DNA of 6,400 nucleotides from Muribaculaceae bacterium (GCA_029052265.1 JAIDJJ010000011.1:252-6651); one strand, 5' to 3'. Positions 1 to 6,400 are shown, numbered from the stretch's first letter. Numbers and translations: made by a program. The notes: generated by a model not told the origin, from the letters alone.

Positions 1-969
1 GTTCTTAAGTTTCCCGGAAATATTTCCATCAATGTGAAACAGGGATGTGTCGCGTATTGCCGAGATCCCTTTCACCTTCAGGTCTCCATCGTTTTGAGAA
101 TCGGTTATAAGTGTCCCCTTGGCAGATGGATTGAAGGTATTCAAGATTTTGATGGGAATGTTTTTGTGGAAAACGGGATATATGGTTGGTGGATAAATCA
201 CCTTTGCCCCATACGAACATAATTCCATGCTCTCAATAAAAGACATATGTGGTATCAGAATCGCGTCGGGCACAATTCTCGGATCCGCCGACAGGAATCC
301 GTCGACGTCAGTCCATATCTCCAACACTTCAGCATTGAGAGCTGCAGCCACCAAGGCTGCAGTGAAGTCGCTTCCTCCTCTTCCGAGATTGGTGATGTCT
401 CCGGTCTTGATATCTGTGGATATGAATCCGGGGACAATAGCATATTTGAAGGGTCGGGAAAATTCCTTCCGGATCAATTCTGTGGTAAGTTTTTGGTCAG
501 CTATGTTTTTTTCATACCATTTTTCTGTCTTGATAAAACCGAGGGAATCATGATGGCTGCCTCCGTCGATCATCGCTGCCACAATTATAGAAGACAACCT
601 TTCACCGAAGCTGACAATGATGTCAAGGGTCATTTGCGGGAGATGCCGAATAAGATAAACGCCGGCATAAAGCCGTTCAAGGTCAGACAGAAGTGCTGAA
701 ACCTTGTCATTCACCTCCTTTTGCAGGTCTTTAGCCACCACATTTTCAATAATATTGATATGTCTGGCAGTTATCGCTTTCATAGAGTCGAGATATGAGA
801 GGTCGTTTGCCGCAGCGGATTTGGCAGTTGCGATCAGTTGGTCTGTAAGACCGCCAAGAGCCGACACAATGACAACAGCATGGTCATCGATTGATTCTAC
901 AATTGACTTGACATTTCTCAGGCTCTCGACAGAGCCGACGGAGGTGCCTCCGAATTTCAATACTTTCAT
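1..969 (-). CDS. thrA: Aspartate kinase, N-terminal part (probably bifunctional aspartokinase/homoserine dehydrogenase I), cut by left window edge
   Basis: Cytoplasmic enzyme that phosphorylates L-aspartate with ATP, the first step towards lysine, methionine and threonine. The 323 visible residues cover the whole amino-acid kinase domain. Seen directly: KFGGTS at residues 5-10 (nucleotide/aspartate site), SFGERLS at 120-126, GFISTD at 181-186, GRGGSD at 196-201, TDVDG at 220-224, DPR at 229-231 and SYGAKVIYPPT at 252-262. All expected catalytic motifs are intact. The reading frame starts at the ATG at 967-969, the usual place for this family (MKVLKFGG). Overall wording resembles the ThrA-type enzyme of Bacteroides, which carries ACT domains and a homoserine dehydrogenase domain; both would lie beyond position 1, so a monofunctional kinase cannot be excluded. 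The linker enters the expected ACT region at about residue 300, but residues after SAIRDTSL (303-310) lack the usual glycine-rich GMVG stretch. Transcribed divergently from the yqgE-like gene. Kinase identity is very sure; the gene symbol is moderately sure. Confidence 0.93.
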   Translation of the reverse strand, partial: MKVLKFGGTSVGSVESLRNVKSIVESIDDHAVVIVSALGGLTDQLIATAKSAAANDLSYLDSMKAITARHINIIENVVAKDLQKEVNDKVSALLSDLERLYAGVYLIRHLPQMTLDIIVSFGERLSSIIVAAMIDGGSHHDSLGFIKTEKWYEKNIADQKLTTELIRKEFSRPFKYAIVPGFISTDIKTGDITNLGRGGSDFTAALVAAALNAEVLEIWTDVDGFLSADPRIVPDAILIPHMSFIESMELCSYGAKVIYPPTIYPVFHKNIPIKILNTFNPSAKGTLITDSQNDGDLKVKGISAIRDTSLFHIDGNISGKLKN

Positions 970-997
970 TATAATAAAACTCGTGCTGGAATTGTTG

Positions 998-1031
998 TAA
1001 AGATATAGTCTGCCGGGTGCGCGGTGACAAA
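998..1031 (-). promoter_or_regulatory. Possible Bacteroides-type promoter for the aspartokinase gene
   Basis: On the minus strand TTTG (1031-1028) is followed after 22 nt by TATCTTTA (1005-998). This matches the TAnnTTTG -7 consensus except for the last base. It would place the transcript start near 993 and give a leader of roughly 25 nt. The spacer is a little long and the -7 box imperfect, so this is tentative. No comparable match for the opposite direction (yqgE-like gene) was found in the 970-1067 gap. Confidence 0.3.
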
Positions 1032-1067
1032 TTCCGTTTCCTGGTTTAATAATAAACGTTTCAGTTG

Positions 1068-1664
1068 ATGAATCTGCACAACCTGTTATATAATAATTTG
1101 TCTTCGGCAGAGCCGGATAGGGGACGCCTGTTGATCTCCGACCCCATGATGGAAGAGGCGCATTTCCGCCGTTCAGTGGTCATGATCCTTGACAGGGATG
1201 CCGACAAAGGTCATCTCGGCCTTACATTGAACAAGTCTACCAGTATTACGCTCGGGGATATTATCCCGGGATGGAAACCGGGTGAAAAAATTCCTGTTTT
1301 CTGTGGAGGACCGGTAGATCTTGAGAGACTGTTCCTTTTGCACACGCTTGGCGACATCATAGAAGATGCCACGGAGGTGTCGCCGGGAATATTTGTAGGG
1401 GGAGATGTTGAGCGGATTCTTCAATATATAGAAGACGGGGGCGAGACTCAAGGCAGGCTTCGTTTCTTTTTGGGTTATAGCGGCTGGTCGCAAGGTCAGC
1501 TTGAGACAGAGATTGCCCGTCACTCCTGGGCTGTGGCGGAAGCGGGAGATGCACGGGGATTGCTATCAGGTGCTGAAAACAGTTACTGGAGGCGAAATGT
1601 GAAGCGTCTGGGAGAATCCTACAGAAGCTGGCTTGTGGTGCCTCCGGATCCTATGGACAACTGA
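1068..1664 (+). CDS. yqgE: YqgE/AlgH family protein (DUF179)
   Basis: Small cytoplasmic protein of the widespread YqgE/AlgH family, whose biochemical role is not settled; AlgH was named from alginate regulation in Pseudomonas. The 198 residues match the family's usual length of about 185-200. Seen directly: GRLLISDP at 19-26, followed by the HFRRSVVMIL strand at 32-41, GLTLNKST at 51-58, FCGGPVD at 78-84 and FLGYSGWSQGQLE at 134-146, then a conserved Trp at 154. These are the family's signature blocks in the right order. I chose ATG 1068; a TTG lies one codon upstream and an in-frame TAA at 1053-1055 excludes anything longer. In many proteobacteria the gene sits beside yqgF/ruvX; here it stands alone, divergent from the aspartokinase and convergent with the acetyltransferase. 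No clear promoter was recognised upstream. The family call is sure; function is unknown. Confidence 0.94.
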   Translation: MNLHNLLYNNLSSAEPDRGRLLISDPMMEEAHFRRSVVMILDRDADKGHLGLTLNKSTSITLGDIIPGWKPGEKIPVFCGGPVDLERLFLLHTLGDIIEDATEVSPGIFVGGDVERILQYIEDGGETQGRLRFFLGYSGWSQGQLETEIARHSWAVAEAGDARGLLSGAENSYWRRNVKRLGESYRSWLVVPPDPMDN

Positions 1665-1666
1665 CC

Positions 1667-1678
1667 GCCGGAGCCGGC
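1667..1678. terminator. Small hairpin in the convergent gap, possible bidirectional terminator
   Basis: GCCG-GAGC-CGGC forms a 4-bp GC stem with a 4-nt loop and fills almost all of the 14 nt between the two convergent stop codons. On the plus strand a weak T-containing stretch (TTACTTT) follows; on the minus strand there is no T tract. The position suits a terminator, but the stem is short, so it may be chance. Confidence 0.22.
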
Positions 1679-2200
1679 TTACTTTAAAGATTTGGTGTAG
1701 ATAAGCATGTTGGAATATTTTCCGTTTGGAGCGCTTAGCCATTCCTCCAGTCTGCCGCTGCATTTATAACCCAGATTTTCGAAACGGGATACAGCCTGGG
1801 TGTGGTTCTCTTCTATTTTTGCGCCGAGCTGGTGCAAATGTAGCGTGTTCTGGGCATATTCTTCAATTAGCCGCAGAGTTTCTTCCGCGTACCCTTTTCC
1901 TCTGAACTCTTTGCATATATAAATGCCGATGAAGGCACGCAGATGGCGTTGAGACAATTCGTAGAGGTCTACTATCCCCACGGGCATGTTGTTGCCCTCT
2001 TCAGTTATGATAAGCCGGAGTTGTGCTGCAGAAAACGGATCAGCGTCATAGTTCAATGCATAATCGCGCAATATGCGGCGGGAAAGAGGGGCAATAGTGT
2101 CGCTATAGCGCCATGCCTCCGCATCATTTTCTACTTCAAACATGAAATCGGCGTCGCCGGGTTCAAGAGCACGCAGATGTAGCCGGTTGGAATGTAACAT
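1679..2200 (-). CDS. GNAT family N-acetyltransferase (RimJ/RimL/SpeG-like)
   Basis: Predicted cytoplasmic acetyl-CoA-dependent N-acetyltransferase of 173 residues, the usual size for a single GNAT domain. Seen directly: an N-terminal RLHLRALEPGDADFMF segment (6-21) typical of the RimJ/RimL-like subgroup, the acetyl-CoA pyrophosphate-binding motif A as RGKGYA at 100-105 (pattern R/Q-x-x-G-x-G/A) after the strand IGIYI (91-95), and the late motif N132...A136...F140-E-N-L-G-Y145, common in this superfamily. The substrate cannot be told: polyamines, ribosomal-protein N-termini, other amines or small molecules are all possible. The start ATG (2198-2200) is fixed by an in-frame stop at 2207-2209. 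It lies 12 nt after the recR stop on the same strand, so it is probably translated from the recR transcript; no promoter of its own is visible. Family assignment is firm, specific function unknown. Confidence 0.9.
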   Translation of the reverse strand: MLHSNRLHLRALEPGDADFMFEVENDAEAWRYSDTIAPLSRRILRDYALNYDADPFSAAQLRLIITEEGNNMPVGIVDLYELSQRHLRAFIGIYICKEFRGKGYAEETLRLIEEYAQNTLHLHQLGAKIEENHTQAVSRFENLGYKCSGRLEEWLSAPNGKYSNMLIYTKSLK

Positions 2201-2212
2201 GAGGATTTAAAT

Positions 2213-2839
2213 TTAGTGTTTTGAGAAAGTTGATGTGAAAAGCACCCGGTTTTGAATTGATTTGCCGAGAGTAAGCTCATCAGTATATTCCAATTCATTT
2301 CCGATGCTCAGCCCGCGGGCGAGCATCGTCACCCTGACGGGCAAGTCTGCAAGCTTGCGGTAAATATAGAAATTTGTGGTGTCTCCCTCTATAGTAGGGC
2401 TAAGCGCGAGAATCACCTCTTTAAGATTTTCTTCAGTGACGCGCTTGATGAGGGAATCGATCTCGAGGTCTGCGGGGCTGATACCGTCAAGGGGAGATAT
2501 CACCCCTCCGAGCACATGATAAAGCCCTGAGTGTTGATGTGTGGATTCTATTGTTATAACATCCTTGACATTTTCCACCACACACACAGTTGAGCTGTCT
2601 CGGCGAGAATCATTGCATATAGGGCAGACCTCCTGCTCGCTGATATTATGGCACCGTGAACAATAGGCGATGTTTTTACGCATCGTTATGATTGATTCTC
2701 CGAGAGCCACCGCTTCGGATTCTTCACGCCTCAACATATGCAGGGCGAGACGTAGAGCTGTCTTTCTTCCTATGCCGGGGAGCTTTGAGAGTTCCGCCAC
2801 AGCATTTTCAAGTAAAGATGAGTTGAAAGATTGAATCAT
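2213..2839 (-). CDS. recR: Recombination mediator protein RecR
   Basis: Cytoplasmic DNA-repair protein that works with RecO and RecF to load RecA on SSB-covered single-stranded gaps. The 208 residues fit the family length of about 200. Domains in order: an N-terminal helix-hairpin-helix with LPGIGRKTA (20-28); a four-cysteine zinc site at C60, C63, C72 and C75; a Toprim domain from about 84, with VVENVKDV (87-94), the family hallmark [14 protein letters not shown] (107-120) and [10 protein letters not shown] (146-155); and the C-terminal [18 protein letters not shown] (174-191), which carries the Walker-B-like RecR signature. All zinc ligands and hallmark motifs are present. The ATG at 2837-2839 gives the standard [14 protein letters not shown] start. 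It leads a probable two-gene unit with the acetyltransferase 12 nt downstream, and is divergent from ruvA. The predicted -7 box ends only 4 nt before the start codon, implying an almost leaderless mRNA. Confidence 0.98.
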   Translation of the reverse strand: MIQSFNSSLLENAVAELSKLPGIGRKTALRLALHMLRREESEAVALGESIITMRKNIAYCSRCHNISEQEVCPICNDSRRDSSTVCVVENVKDVITIESTHQHSGLYHVLGGVISPLDGISPADLEIDSLIKRVTEENLKEVILALSPTIEGDTTNFYIYRKLADLPVRVTMLARGLSIGNELEYTDELTLGKSIQNRVLFTSTFSKH

Positions 2840-2843
2840 GATG

Positions 2844-2873
2844 CAAAATTACAAAATCATTTTAAAGTGGCAA
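2844..2873 (-). promoter_or_regulatory. Predicted Bacteroides-type promoter of recR
   Basis: Read on the minus strand: TTG at 2873-2871 (-33 element), a 19-nt spacer, then TAATTTTG at 2851-2844, an exact match to the TAnnTTTG -7 consensus. The spacing agrees with known Bacteroides promoters. The box ends 4 nt upstream of the recR ATG, so transcription should begin at or within a few bases of the start codon. A second, poorer box (TGATTTTG) lies just upstream and would give a slightly longer leader. Confidence 0.6.
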
Positions 2874-2902
2874 TTCAGTTAAGAAGAATTTAGACATGAT
2901 AG

Positions 2903-2933
2903 TTGTAAAAGATAAGGGAATTTATTAGTTTTG
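2903..2933 (+). promoter_or_regulatory. Predicted Bacteroides-type promoter of the ruvA-sprA unit
   Basis: TTG at 2903-2905 (-33 element), a 20-nt spacer, then TAGTTTTG at 2926-2933, an exact TAnnTTTG -7 match. Transcription would start near 2938-2941, leaving a leader of roughly 10 nt before the ruvA ATG at 2950. It lies back to back with the recR promoter; the two -33 elements are about 30 bp apart, so both could share regulatory input. The 3' half of the -7 box is part of a 12-bp palindrome. Confidence 0.6.
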
Positions 2934-2940
2934 CGCAAAA
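2929..2940. repeat. 12-bp perfect palindrome over the ruvA -7 box and start site
   Basis: TTTTGCGCAAAA reads the same on both strands and covers the TTTG of the -7 element and the predicted transcription start. It could be an operator for a dimeric repressor, but a perfect 12-mer palindrome is expected about once or twice by chance in 6.4 kb, so only its position makes it notable. Confidence 0.3.
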
Positions 2941-2949
2941 GACTAAAAA

Positions 2950-3540
2950 ATGATAGACTATATAAGCGGTTCGCTCGCCGAACTTCAGCCGACCACAGCC
3001 GTGATAGAGACATTCGGTGTGGGCTACGACATAAACATTACCTTGATAGACTACGCCGAATTGAACGGAAGCGCCGGGAAGGACAAGGTAAAATTGTATG
3101 TTCATGAATCGATACGCGAGGATGCACACCTTCTTTACGGATTCCTGACAAAAAGGAGCCGGGAGCTGTTCAGGTTGCTTATAGGCGTGAGCGGCGTGGG
3201 CCCTAATACGGCTCGTCTTATCCTTTCATCACTCACCTCAGACCAGCTTGAGGGCGCCATATCGTCGGGACAGGACTCTACGTTAAAGGCAGTCAAAGGG
3301 ATAGGGGGGAAGACGGCACAGCGTATAATAGTGGATTTGAAAGATAAAATAAAAGGCTCAAATGTGGCGTTAATTGATAGTGCTCCGGCTGCCGGAGAGG
3401 TTTATGAAGATTCCATAGCAGCCTTGGTGATGCTTGGATTCAGCGCCCAGCAGAGTCAAAAGGCGTTGAAGAAAATATTTGCGACTGATCCCACCCTGAG
3501 CACTGAGAAGGCAATAAAACTTGCGCTCAAGATGCTCTGA
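2950..3540 (+). CDS. ruvA: Holliday junction branch migration complex subunit RuvA
   Basis: RuvA binds four-way DNA junctions as a tetramer and recruits the RuvB motor for branch migration, working with RuvC resolvase. The 196 residues match the family length of about 190-205. Domain I (about 1-63) is the OB-fold, opening with [12 protein letters not shown] and ending at the conserved EDAHLLYGF block (57-65). Domain II (about 66-135) holds two helix-hairpin-helix motifs, [10 protein letters not shown] at 79-88 and [11 protein letters not shown] at 115-125, which contact the DNA backbone. After a short Ala/Pro-containing linker (about 140-150), domain III (151-196) has the ALVMLGFS motif at 158-165 and the C-terminal helices that bind RuvB. 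ATG 2950 gives the canonical start and follows an A-rich leader (ACTAAAAA). It is the first gene of a transcript that continues after one base into sprA; ruvB and ruvC are not in the window. Confidence 0.98.
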   Translation: MIDYISGSLAELQPTTAVIETFGVGYDINITLIDYAELNGSAGKDKVKLYVHESIREDAHLLYGFLTKRSRELFRLLIGVSGVGPNTARLILSSLTSDQLEGAISSGQDSTLKAVKGIGGKTAQRIIVDLKDKIKGSNVALIDSAPAAGEVYEDSIAALVMLGFSAQQSQKALKKIFATDPTLSTEKAIKLALKML

Positions 3541-3541
3541 A

Positions 3542-6400
3542 ATGATTTGTAGAAACAAAGTTGTCAGAAAAATATGTGTGATAGTGTCAGTGTCTTTGGT
3601 GATACTGACAATATCTTTGTTGTCGAGCGGTCAATATCGCACCTCTGCTGTGAAGTCTCCTCCGGGACGTGCGGTATTTGAAGAGGCACATGTTCCTGAC
3701 AGTGCGGCAATGTTGTCACCGGTTCGTCCTACATTGCCCAGAGGGTATGAAGATTATAAGGGGAAAGAGTATGCTGCCGACCTTTCAGATCCGTCCAACA
3801 TAAAGACCGAAGCGGAATATGTCCCCGAACTCGGGATGTATGTATTGCGCACACGTGTTGGGGAGCGGGAGATAGTCACTCCCTATATGATGACTCCCGA
3901 TCAATACAATGCCATGATCACACGTCAGGAGATGTTCGGTTTTTTTCATGACCGTAATTCGGAGTATTTTGAAAATAAGGATAAACAGTCGTTTAATCTT
4001 TTTGATATGAACTTCGCACTCGGACCGTTAGAGAAGTTTTTCGGTCCGGGAGGAGTGCGTCTTTCAACACAAGGTTCAGTGCAGCTTTCGATGGGAATCA
4101 AAAGTAACAAGACTGATAATCCGGCTCTTTCCTTACGGTCGCGCAGACGCACGTTCTTCAGTTTTGACCAGAAAATACAAGCCACAGTTGCTGCATCTGT
4201 CGGAGACAAGATGAAGTTCAACATGAGCTATAACACGGATGCCACTTTTGATTTTGATTCAAAGAATCTTAAACTCAATTATGAAGGTAAGGAGGATGAG
4301 ATAATAAAGAACATCGAGGCTGGTAATGTAAGCATGACCACAGGCTCAAGCCTTATAAAAGGGGGGACATCCCTTTTCGGTATCAAGACAAAACTTCAGT
4401 TCGGGAAACTTACCCTCACCGGGCTCGTGAGTCAGCAGAACAGTGAATCGAAATCAGTGAGTACACAAGGAGGTGTGCAGACTACATCATTTTCGATAAA
4501 GGCAGATAATTATGATGCGAACAGGCATTTCTTTCTTTCTCAGTATTTTTATGACAATTATGACAAATTTGCGGCGACATTGCCCCATGTGACGTCAGGC
4601 ATCACGATTACGAGAATTGAGGTGTGGCTTACCAATAAAAGCGGACGTTATGACGAGTCGCGCAACGTTGTCGGTTTTATGGATCTCGGGGAAAATACGC
4701 GTCTTGCCAACGAATACTGGCAGCCGGATATGTCGGAGGCAGTCCCGTCAAACAAATCAAACAAACTTCTTGACATACTTAAGACAGAATATCCCGGAGC
4801 CCGTAATATCAATGAAGTCACCCAGGTGCTTGCTCCTTTGCAGGCATACGGAATCAAGGGGGGAGAAGATTTCGAGAAAGTGGAAAGTGCCCGTCTGCTG
4901 AAGTCGTCTGAATACACGTTGAATCCGACATTGGGCTATATATCGTTGAAGTCACGTCTTAACAGCGACGAGGTTCTTGCCGTTGCGTATGAATATACAT
5001 ATCAAGGAAAGGTATATCAGGTCGGAGAATTTTCGGGCGACGTTACCACTACCTCTCAATGCCTTTACCTTAAGATGTTGAGGGGAACAACAATATCTCC
5101 GTCATTGCCGATGTGGAAACTGATGATGAAGAATGTATATTCTCTGGGTGCATATCAGCTGCAGCAGAAGAATTTTAAGCTTAACATCAAATATTTGAGC
5201 GATACGACAGGAACCGAAATCAATTATCTACCCATAAGTACGGTTTCTAACGTTCCCATCCTGCAGCTGATGAATCTCGACAGGCTTGATTCCAATCAGG
5301 AATCTAACCCGGATGGTTTTTTTGATTATATTGAAGGCTATACAGTGCAGCCCACCACCGGAAATGTCATATTCCCGGTAGCGGAGCCGTTCGGCTCGAA
5401 TCTTGAGAGGAGAATAGGCAATGCCGCTCTCGCAGAACCTTATGTTTATAAAGAGCTATATGATTCCACATTGGTTGTGGCATCGCAATTCGCAGATAAA
5501 AACAAATTTACCCTTCAAGGGGAATATCAGGCTTCAAGCGGGGCGCAGATAAGATTGAACGCCATGAATGTTCCGAGAGGTTCAGTTGTGGTCACGGCAG
5601 GTGGGGTGGTGCTTACCGAAAACAGCGATTATACTGTAGATTATAGCAACGGAATCGTCACTATAATCAATCAAAGTATAGTAGATTCAGGCACTAATGT
5701 CAGTGTATCGCTGGAAAATATGGAACTTTACAGCATGCAGCGCAAGACTCTGCTCGGTTTTGACGCGCAGTATAGGTTTAACAAAGATTTTACTTTGGGC
5801 GGAACTTTGCTGCATTTTTCAGAGAAAGCATTGACAGAAAAGGTGAATATCGGGGATGAGGTGATCAACAACACCATGTTCGGAGTCAATCTGAGTTATA
5901 ATAAGGATTTCATGTGGTTGACAAATCTGCTCAACAAGGTTCCGACAATCAATGCATCCTCTCCGTCCTCTTTCCGTCTCAATGCCGAATTTGCCCGTCT
6001 GGTGCCCGGGCGGCAGAAGTCAGGTTCTACAAAAGGGTCATCCTATATAGATGATTTCGAGAGTACCCAGACCGGCATAGACATGCGCAATCCATATTCA
6101 TGGACATTGGCGTCGACTCCATATGATTCAGGTGCGGACGCACTTTTCCCGGAGGCTTCCTTATCAAATAATGTGGATTATGGCAAGAACAGGGCTTTGC
6201 TTGCGTGGAATTATATTGACAGGATGTGGACGCAAAAAAATTCAGCCATGCTTCCCGGATATTTGCGCAATGACCTGAAACAGCTTTCAAACCCATATGT
6301 CAGGGAAGTCACAGTAGATGAGATATATCCGGGCAGGGATGTGATTTATGGTGAATCAAACTATGTGCAGACACTCAACCTGTCGTTTTATCCGGAGGAG
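3542..6400 (+). CDS. sprA: Type IX secretion outer-membrane translocon protein SprA (Sov homologue), N-terminal 953 residues; cut by right window edge
   Basis: SprA/Sov forms the very large outer-membrane beta-barrel through which type IX secretion cargo leaves the cell, and it is needed for gliding in flavobacteria. Family members run to roughly 2,300-2,500 residues, so under half is visible. Seen directly: a signal peptide (basic MICRNKVVRK, then a hydrophobic core to about residue 30); SNIKTE at 85-90; GGVRLSTQGSVQLSMG at 170-185; the hallmark FNMSYNTDATFDFDS at 226-240; EIIKNIEAGNVSM at 253-265; SLFGIKTKLQFGKLT at 277-291; SGITITRIEVWLTN at 352-365; YTVDYSNGIVTI at 697-708; NAEFARLVPG at 814-823; YIDDFE at 835-840; and NNVDYGKNRALLAW at 876-889. 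These follow SprA order without a break. ATG 3542 starts one base after the ruvA stop and gives a good signal peptide, so translation is probably coupled and promoted from upstream of ruvA. Codon use resembles the neighbours. Its presence predicts the rest of the T9SS (GldK-N, PorU/V, PorT) elsewhere in the genome. Confidence 0.97.
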   Translation, partial: MICRNKVVRKICVIVSVSLVILTISLLSSGQYRTSAVKSPPGRAVFEEAHVPDSAAMLSPVRPTLPRGYEDYKGKEYAADLSDPSNIKTEAEYVPELGMYVLRTRVGEREIVTPYMMTPDQYNAMITRQEMFGFFHDRNSEYFENKDKQSFNLFDMNFALGPLEKFFGPGGVRLSTQGSVQLSMGIKSNKTDNPALSLRSRRRTFFSFDQKIQATVAASVGDKMKFNMSYNTDATFDFDSKNLKLNYEGKEDEIIKNIEAGNVSMTTGSSLIKGGTSLFGIKTKLQFGKLTLTGLVSQQNSESKSVSTQGGVQTTSFSIKADNYDANRHFFLSQYFYDNYDKFAATLPHVTSGITITRIEVWLTNKSGRYDESRNVVGFMDLGENTRLANEYWQPDMSEAVPSNKSNKLLDILKTEYPGARNINEVTQVLAPLQAYGIKGGEDFEKVESARLLKSSEYTLNPTLGYISLKSRLNSDEVLAVAYEYTYQGKVYQVGEFSGDVTTTSQCLYLKMLRGTTISPSLPMWKLMMKNVYSLGAYQLQQKNFKLNIKYLSDTTGTEINYLPISTVSNVPILQLMNLDRLDSNQESNPDGFFDYIEGYTVQPTTGNVIFPVAEPFGSNLERRIGNAALAEPYVYKELYDSTLVVASQFADKNKFTLQGEYQASSGAQIRLNAMNVPRGSVVVTAGGVVLTENSDYTVDYSNGIVTIINQSIVDSGTNVSVSLENMELYSMQRKTLLGFDAQYRFNKDFTLGGTLLHFSEKALTEKVNIGDEVINNTMFGVNLSYNKDFMWLTNLLNKVPTINASSPSSFRLNAEFARLVPGRQKSGSTKGSSYIDDFESTQTGIDMRNPYSWTLASTPYDSGADALFPEASLSNNVDYGKNRALLAWNYIDRMWTQKNSAMLPGYLRNDLKQLSNPYVREVTVDEIYPGRDVIYGESNYVQTLNLSFYPEE

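Noticed and set aside
29..699. Several open frames of 62-150 codons on both strands across the aspartokinase gene
   Set aside because: They lie in other frames of a gene whose protein shows every aspartokinase motif, and their own translations show no recognisable family features.
704..1000. 98-codon plus-strand open frame with a hydrophobic start
   Set aside because: It is antisense to the N-terminal 88 codons of the aspartokinase, including the KFGGTS motif; the hydrophobic look comes from the complement of that coding sequence.
1065..1067. TTG as start of the yqgE-like gene
   Set aside because: An ATG follows immediately at 1068. TTG adds only one residue and there is no ribosome-binding site favouring it.
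970..1067. Search for a plus-strand TAnnTTTG promoter for the yqgE-like gene
   Set aside because: No match with fewer than two mismatches was found; any call would be guesswork.
2890..3129. 79-codon minus-strand open frame across the ruvA promoter and 5' end
   Set aside because: It overlaps the conserved RuvA OB-fold coding region and the predicted divergent promoters, and its translation resembles nothing recognisable.
3946..4224. 92-codon minus-strand open frame inside sprA
   Set aside because: It covers the most conserved SprA block (TDATFDF region) on the other strand, so it is a shadow of that gene.
4546..4568. Short direct repeat (TATGACAATTATGACAAATT)
   Set aside because: It simply encodes the YDNYDKF segment of SprA and is only two imperfect units; not a repeat element.
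4617..4917. Overlapping plus and minus open frames of about 90 codons inside sprA
   Set aside because: The sprA frame is continuous through this stretch with family-like sequence; both alternatives are shadows.
6234..6240. Run of seven A bases in sprA as a phase-variation or slippage site
   Set aside because: The run is short, the frame is intact through it, and single A7 runs are common in such genomes; nothing suggests switching.

Overview
The window looks like a chromosomal housekeeping segment from a member of the Bacteroidota, most likely order Bacteroidales. Three things point there. SprA (the type IX secretion translocon protein) is confined to this phylum. The promoter elements fit the Bacteroides-type TAnnTTTG (-7) and TTTG/TTG (-33) pattern. 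Start codons lack strong Shine-Dalgarno sequences and sit in A/T-rich leaders. The aspartokinase also resembles the ThrA-type enzyme of Bacteroides and relatives. Family or genus cannot be fixed from the sequence alone, although a gut or oral Bacteroidales such as Muribaculaceae is plausible.

Layout, left to right: the N-terminal 323 codons of an aspartokinase on the minus strand (1-969, running off the left edge; probably the start of a bifunctional ThrA); a 98-bp divergent gap; a YqgE/AlgH family gene on the plus strand (1068-1664); a 14-nt convergent gap holding a small hairpin; then on the minus strand a GNAT acetyltransferase (1679-2200) directly downstream of recR (2213-2839). A 110-bp divergent region (2840-2949) carries recognisable promoters for recR and for ruvA. 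On the plus strand ruvA (2950-3540) is followed after one base by the first 953 codons of sprA (3542-6400, running off the right edge).

Functionally, the window mixes amino-acid biosynthesis (aspartate kinase), recombinational repair (RecR for RecFOR loading, RuvA for Holliday-junction branch migration) and protein secretion (SprA). RecR and RuvA share one divergent control region, so two recombination functions are transcribed back to back, each leading a short operon: recR with the acetyltransferase, ruvA with sprA. All six coding regions read through without frameshifts or internal stops. I saw no tRNA, rRNA, CRISPR array, insertion sequence or phage-like gene, and no intergenic stretch exceeds 110 bp.

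I found no convincing new biological system. The points most worth a second look are the extremely short predicted leaders of recR and ruvA, a 12-bp palindrome over the ruvA start site, the one-base ruvA-sprA junction, and an atypical start to the ACT region of the aspartokinase.
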